A DNA stretch of 32,505 bases, from the NCBI RefSeq assembly GCF_009866525.1, contig NZ_CM020866.1:1855746-1888250 (forward strand), read 5' to 3'. A program made the position numbers and the translations under genes. Shown here in pieces: positions 30,633 through 32,505 of the stretch (position 1 is its first letter; every line of letters starts with the position of its first letter). The notes beneath the pieces were generated by a model. It ran no database searches. It had not been told where the DNA came from and saw only the letters and a list, made by a program, of their open reading frames with translations. This DNA comes from Spiroplasma poulsonii (GTDB lineage Bacteria; Bacillota_I; Bacilli_A; Mycoplasmatales; Mycoplasmataceae).

Positions 30633-30806
30633 TTATTCACATCCTTGTCATTTAATATTGTTATCTTCTAAATCAATAATTGTTGTTTCTCATCCTTGTT
30701 TATTTTCAACATTACCAGTAATTTTTGCTTCTTCTAATGTATAAAATAATAAAGTTTTAAAATCACCATATTTACTTTTCATTACTAATAAATATCTTTT
30801 ATTCAT
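30633..30806 (-). CDS. First gene of the early operon, unknown
   Basis: 57 residues, MNKRYLLVMKSKYGDFKTLL, then FYTLEEAKITGNVENKQGWE and a short acidic end. A strong ribosome site (TAGGAGGAATTAA) precedes ATG 30806. Its upstream neighbour is the GC-rich structured leader, so it is the promoter-proximal gene of the replication/recombination operon. No family recognised. Confidence 0.65.
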
Positions 30807-30827
30807 AATTTAATTCCTCCTATTTTT

Positions 30828-31310
30828 AACTCGCTGGCACTCACTCCAAAGTGAAAGTGCCAAAGCGAGAGTTAGTTATATAATTAAGTATTTATCTATT
30901 TATTTACTACGCCATCCGCTTCACTACGGGTGAGCGGTGGCGGTATGTTGTTAGTTAAATAATCGACAGTTGTTTTTTTCTTTTGGAGCCAGAGAGTTTT
31001 CTCTCTCTTCATCCGCACCATTTCAGGTCAAAACGTTCAGTTTTTAAAATAAATCTACTTGCACCTTGAAGAGCCTAATGCTGACTTTGTGGTTTTTAAA
31101 CCGCTGTCACTTCTAAGAAGTAATATCTATCGCAAATTTATTTATAAAGTCATTATCTCTATGGTTTATTGTCGTTTGATATTAACCTTGGACTTATCAC
31201 GACTATCGCTTGTTAAAGCGTCTATTATTTCCGGACTAATTACCGCTGGGCTAGACCGCCTCCTGTGGAATAAAAACACTTAGTTATTTAAAATAACCGT
31301 TCCACACTGC
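30828..31310 (-). promoter_or_regulatory. GC-rich structured leader upstream of the early operon
   Basis: About 480 bases without a convincing gene, with near 40-47% GC by eye in several lines, against roughly a quarter elsewhere. Three hairpins stand out. The first is 30828-30873, AACTCGCT/AGCGAGAGTT with inner GGCACT/AGTGCC arms. The second is 30910-30942, CGCCA.CCGCT/AGCGG.TGGCG. The third is 30991-31006, AGAGAG/CTCTCT. Open frames here (for example 31059-31283 on the plus strand) use codons unlike the other genes. It may be an origin, an untranslated regulatory RNA or foreign DNA. The strand is set by the operon it precedes. Confidence 0.5.
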
Positions 31311-31346
31311 ATTAAGTTGTAATTTTAATAAAATAATTAACTGAAA

Positions 31347-31505
31347 CAGAGAAAGGACAACACCTTAAATTAGGAGAAAAAACAGAAGACATTTTGTAAA
31401 GATTTCTAAGATATTTAATAAATGTGTAACATAACTTAAAGAAGGTATCAAAAAGTTGTGATAAAAGTTTCTATTTTAAGAACTTAAGATGTTGCCCTTT
31501 CTCTG
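31347..31505. repeat. MITE-like element with 22-bp terminal inverted repeats
   Basis: CAGAGAAAGGACAACACCTTAA (31347-31368, read inward) and the complement of 31484-31505 agree at 20 of 22 positions. Only 115 bases lie between them and these hold no coding frame. The flanks also keep some symmetry (ATTAA.TGA). The element must be moved by a transposase encoded elsewhere, if it moves at all. Confidence 0.65.
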
Positions 31506-31534
31506 AATCAATTAATAATTTTGGTTTTACAAAT

Positions 31535-31560
31535 AAAAAAACCATTTTAGTAAATGGTTT
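31535..31560 (-). terminator. Terminator of the truncated gene at 31573
   Basis: AAACCATTT/AAATGGTTT, 9-bp stem and 4-base loop, followed on the minus strand by a run of seven T. It stops transcription coming from the truncated gene. Confidence 0.7.
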
Positions 31561-31572
31561 AATTTATTATTC

Positions 31573-31627
31573 TTATTCAATTTCTATGTATTTTTTAAAA
31601 CCCTTCTTTTTCCCATGCGACCATAAA
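31573..31627 (-). pseudogene. C-terminal end of a gene cut by the IS
   Basis: The minus strand has an open end reading PLWSHGKKKGFKKYIEIE and TAA at 31573, followed by a good terminator. The frame runs into the IS end at 31628 and is lost. It most likely is the last 18 residues of a phage or host gene whose remainder lay to the right before insertion. The product is not identifiable. Confidence 0.5.
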
Positions 31628-32505
31628 GGTTGTATGTATTATTTAAGGGTTTTAATTAATATCTTAGAAATTGTGGAATAATATACCACTTACTTATCTA
31701 TAGTATATAACTTTTAATTTTATTGTCAATAATATTTTAGTATTTTTTAAATTTTTTCACAACAAAAAATATATTTTTATTAAAATTACTTAATTTATTA
31801 TATAAAATTAATAAAGATATAAGTTTTGTTGTAATTTTTTATTAAAATTATTAACTGAATAATTAATTCTATTTTCTTCTAATGGTTCATTAGTGTTAAA
31901 TAAATTAATTTTATTTTTAAAATTCATCATACTAGTATTTAATTTATTTTTAAGAGTTTTTTCATGATAAGTTGCTTTTTTAACCAAAACACCCTTACAG
32001 TAATGTGATATATCACCTTCAATATGACAACCAATATTATTTCATAATATTTGATTTCTGACACCCTCTTCATTATTTTTAATTAATTTAATTGTTTCTT
32101 TTAAGAATTTCATTTTTGATTCTTTTATAAAAGAAGAACTGTTTTCTAAGCATTGTAATAATTCTTCATATTTTGCATTATAAAAATAATCAACGGTTTT
32201 ATGATAAGTTTCTCTATTTTCTTTATTTTTATTTTGAAACGGATATAGTTTTTTAAATCTACTTGTAAGATGAAATTTATCTATGGTGTAATGTACTTTA
32301 TTTTTAGGGAAATATTCTTGAATAACTTTTGCAATATTTTTAATTCAAGGTGCACCATCACCTAATACCATAATTTCAATATTGTCATTAATATCATAAT
32401 AACTTGTAATTAATATAAGTAATTTATTAACAAAATTAGTTAATTTACTATTTTTTCTAATATATTCTGGAATGTTATCTAATTCTATAACACCCAATTT
32501 ATTTT
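31628..32505 (-). mobile_element. ISLre2/UPF0236-type insertion sequence, copy 2 (continues past the right edge)
   Basis: The sequence equals 12495-13372 as far as I can compare it. It has the same orientation as copy 1, so the two copies are direct repeats 19.1 kb apart that enclose phage B. Confidence 0.88.
31808..32505 (-). CDS. UPF0236/ISLre2-family transposase, partial at window edge
   Basis: The C-terminal ~232 residues of the same protein as 12675-14012, from about ENKLGVIELDNIPEY to the end. The 5' part lies outside the window. No differences from copy 1 were noticed. Confidence 0.88.

Noticed and set aside
31059..31283. 74-codon open frame on the plus strand in the GC-rich island
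   Set aside because: No ATG with a ribosome site, unusual codon use, and strong hairpins nearby argue for a non-coding region; kept as uncertain.

Overview
The window reads as Spiroplasma DNA, most likely the citri/poulsonii clade. It is very AT-rich, and in-frame TGA must be read as tryptophan (translation table 4) for almost every gene to stay open. It carries lipoproteins and secreted proteins with typical Spiroplasma leaders, ISLre2/UPF0236-type transposases and a ricin-like ribosome-inactivating protein (RIP). I did not see tRNA, rRNA, CRISPR or an integrase.

Most of the window is two related tailed-phage modules, here called A and B, plus decayed material. 1-2637 holds a degenerate transposase and a large-terminase pseudogene with several frameshifts. 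2706-3002 is a host-like S1 protein, followed by a ~230 bp imperfect palindrome. 3443-5364 (+) is a two-gene cargo cassette: a secreted RIP toxin, then a lipoprotein. 5394-12494 (-) is phage A. In transcription order it has the C-terminal stub of the major capsid protein, a 531-codon structural protein, a connector, a two-helix membrane protein, a portal-like protein and an 808-residue tail-type protein. The capsid gene is cut by an ISLre2-type element (about 12495-14198).

Phage B is 14289-30806. Its late genes (+) are small terminase (frameshifted), large terminase, a small protein, portal, a 1071-residue tail-type protein, then scaffold-like, capsid, minor protein, connector, membrane protein and a holin-like protein. 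A cargo cassette on the minus strand (21048-22590: secreted repeat protein, then lipoprotein) sits between the tail gene and the scaffold gene. A convergent early operon (30806 to 27882, -) encodes small proteins, SSB, a PD-(D/E)XK nuclease, an ERF annealing protein and a RuvC-like nuclease. A GC-rich structured leader (30828-31310), a 159 bp MITE-like element, a truncated gene end and a second ISLre2 copy (31628 to the edge) follow.

The main discovery candidate is the cargo locus. Both phages carry, at the same place (convergent with the tail gene 3' end), the same pair: a secreted effector with nearly the same signal peptide and a (TA)n tract inside its promoter, followed by a related lipoprotein. 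The effector itself differs completely: a RIP in A and a four-repeat protein in B. This looks like a swappable, possibly phase-variable toxin slot on a Spiroplasma phage. In phage A an 85-residue lipoprotein domain is also embedded in the tail-type protein as a near-identical, in-frame 255 bp inverted repeat. Inversion there would exchange the C-termini of the two proteins. The capsid C-terminus also resembles spiralin, the main Spiroplasma surface lipoprotein.
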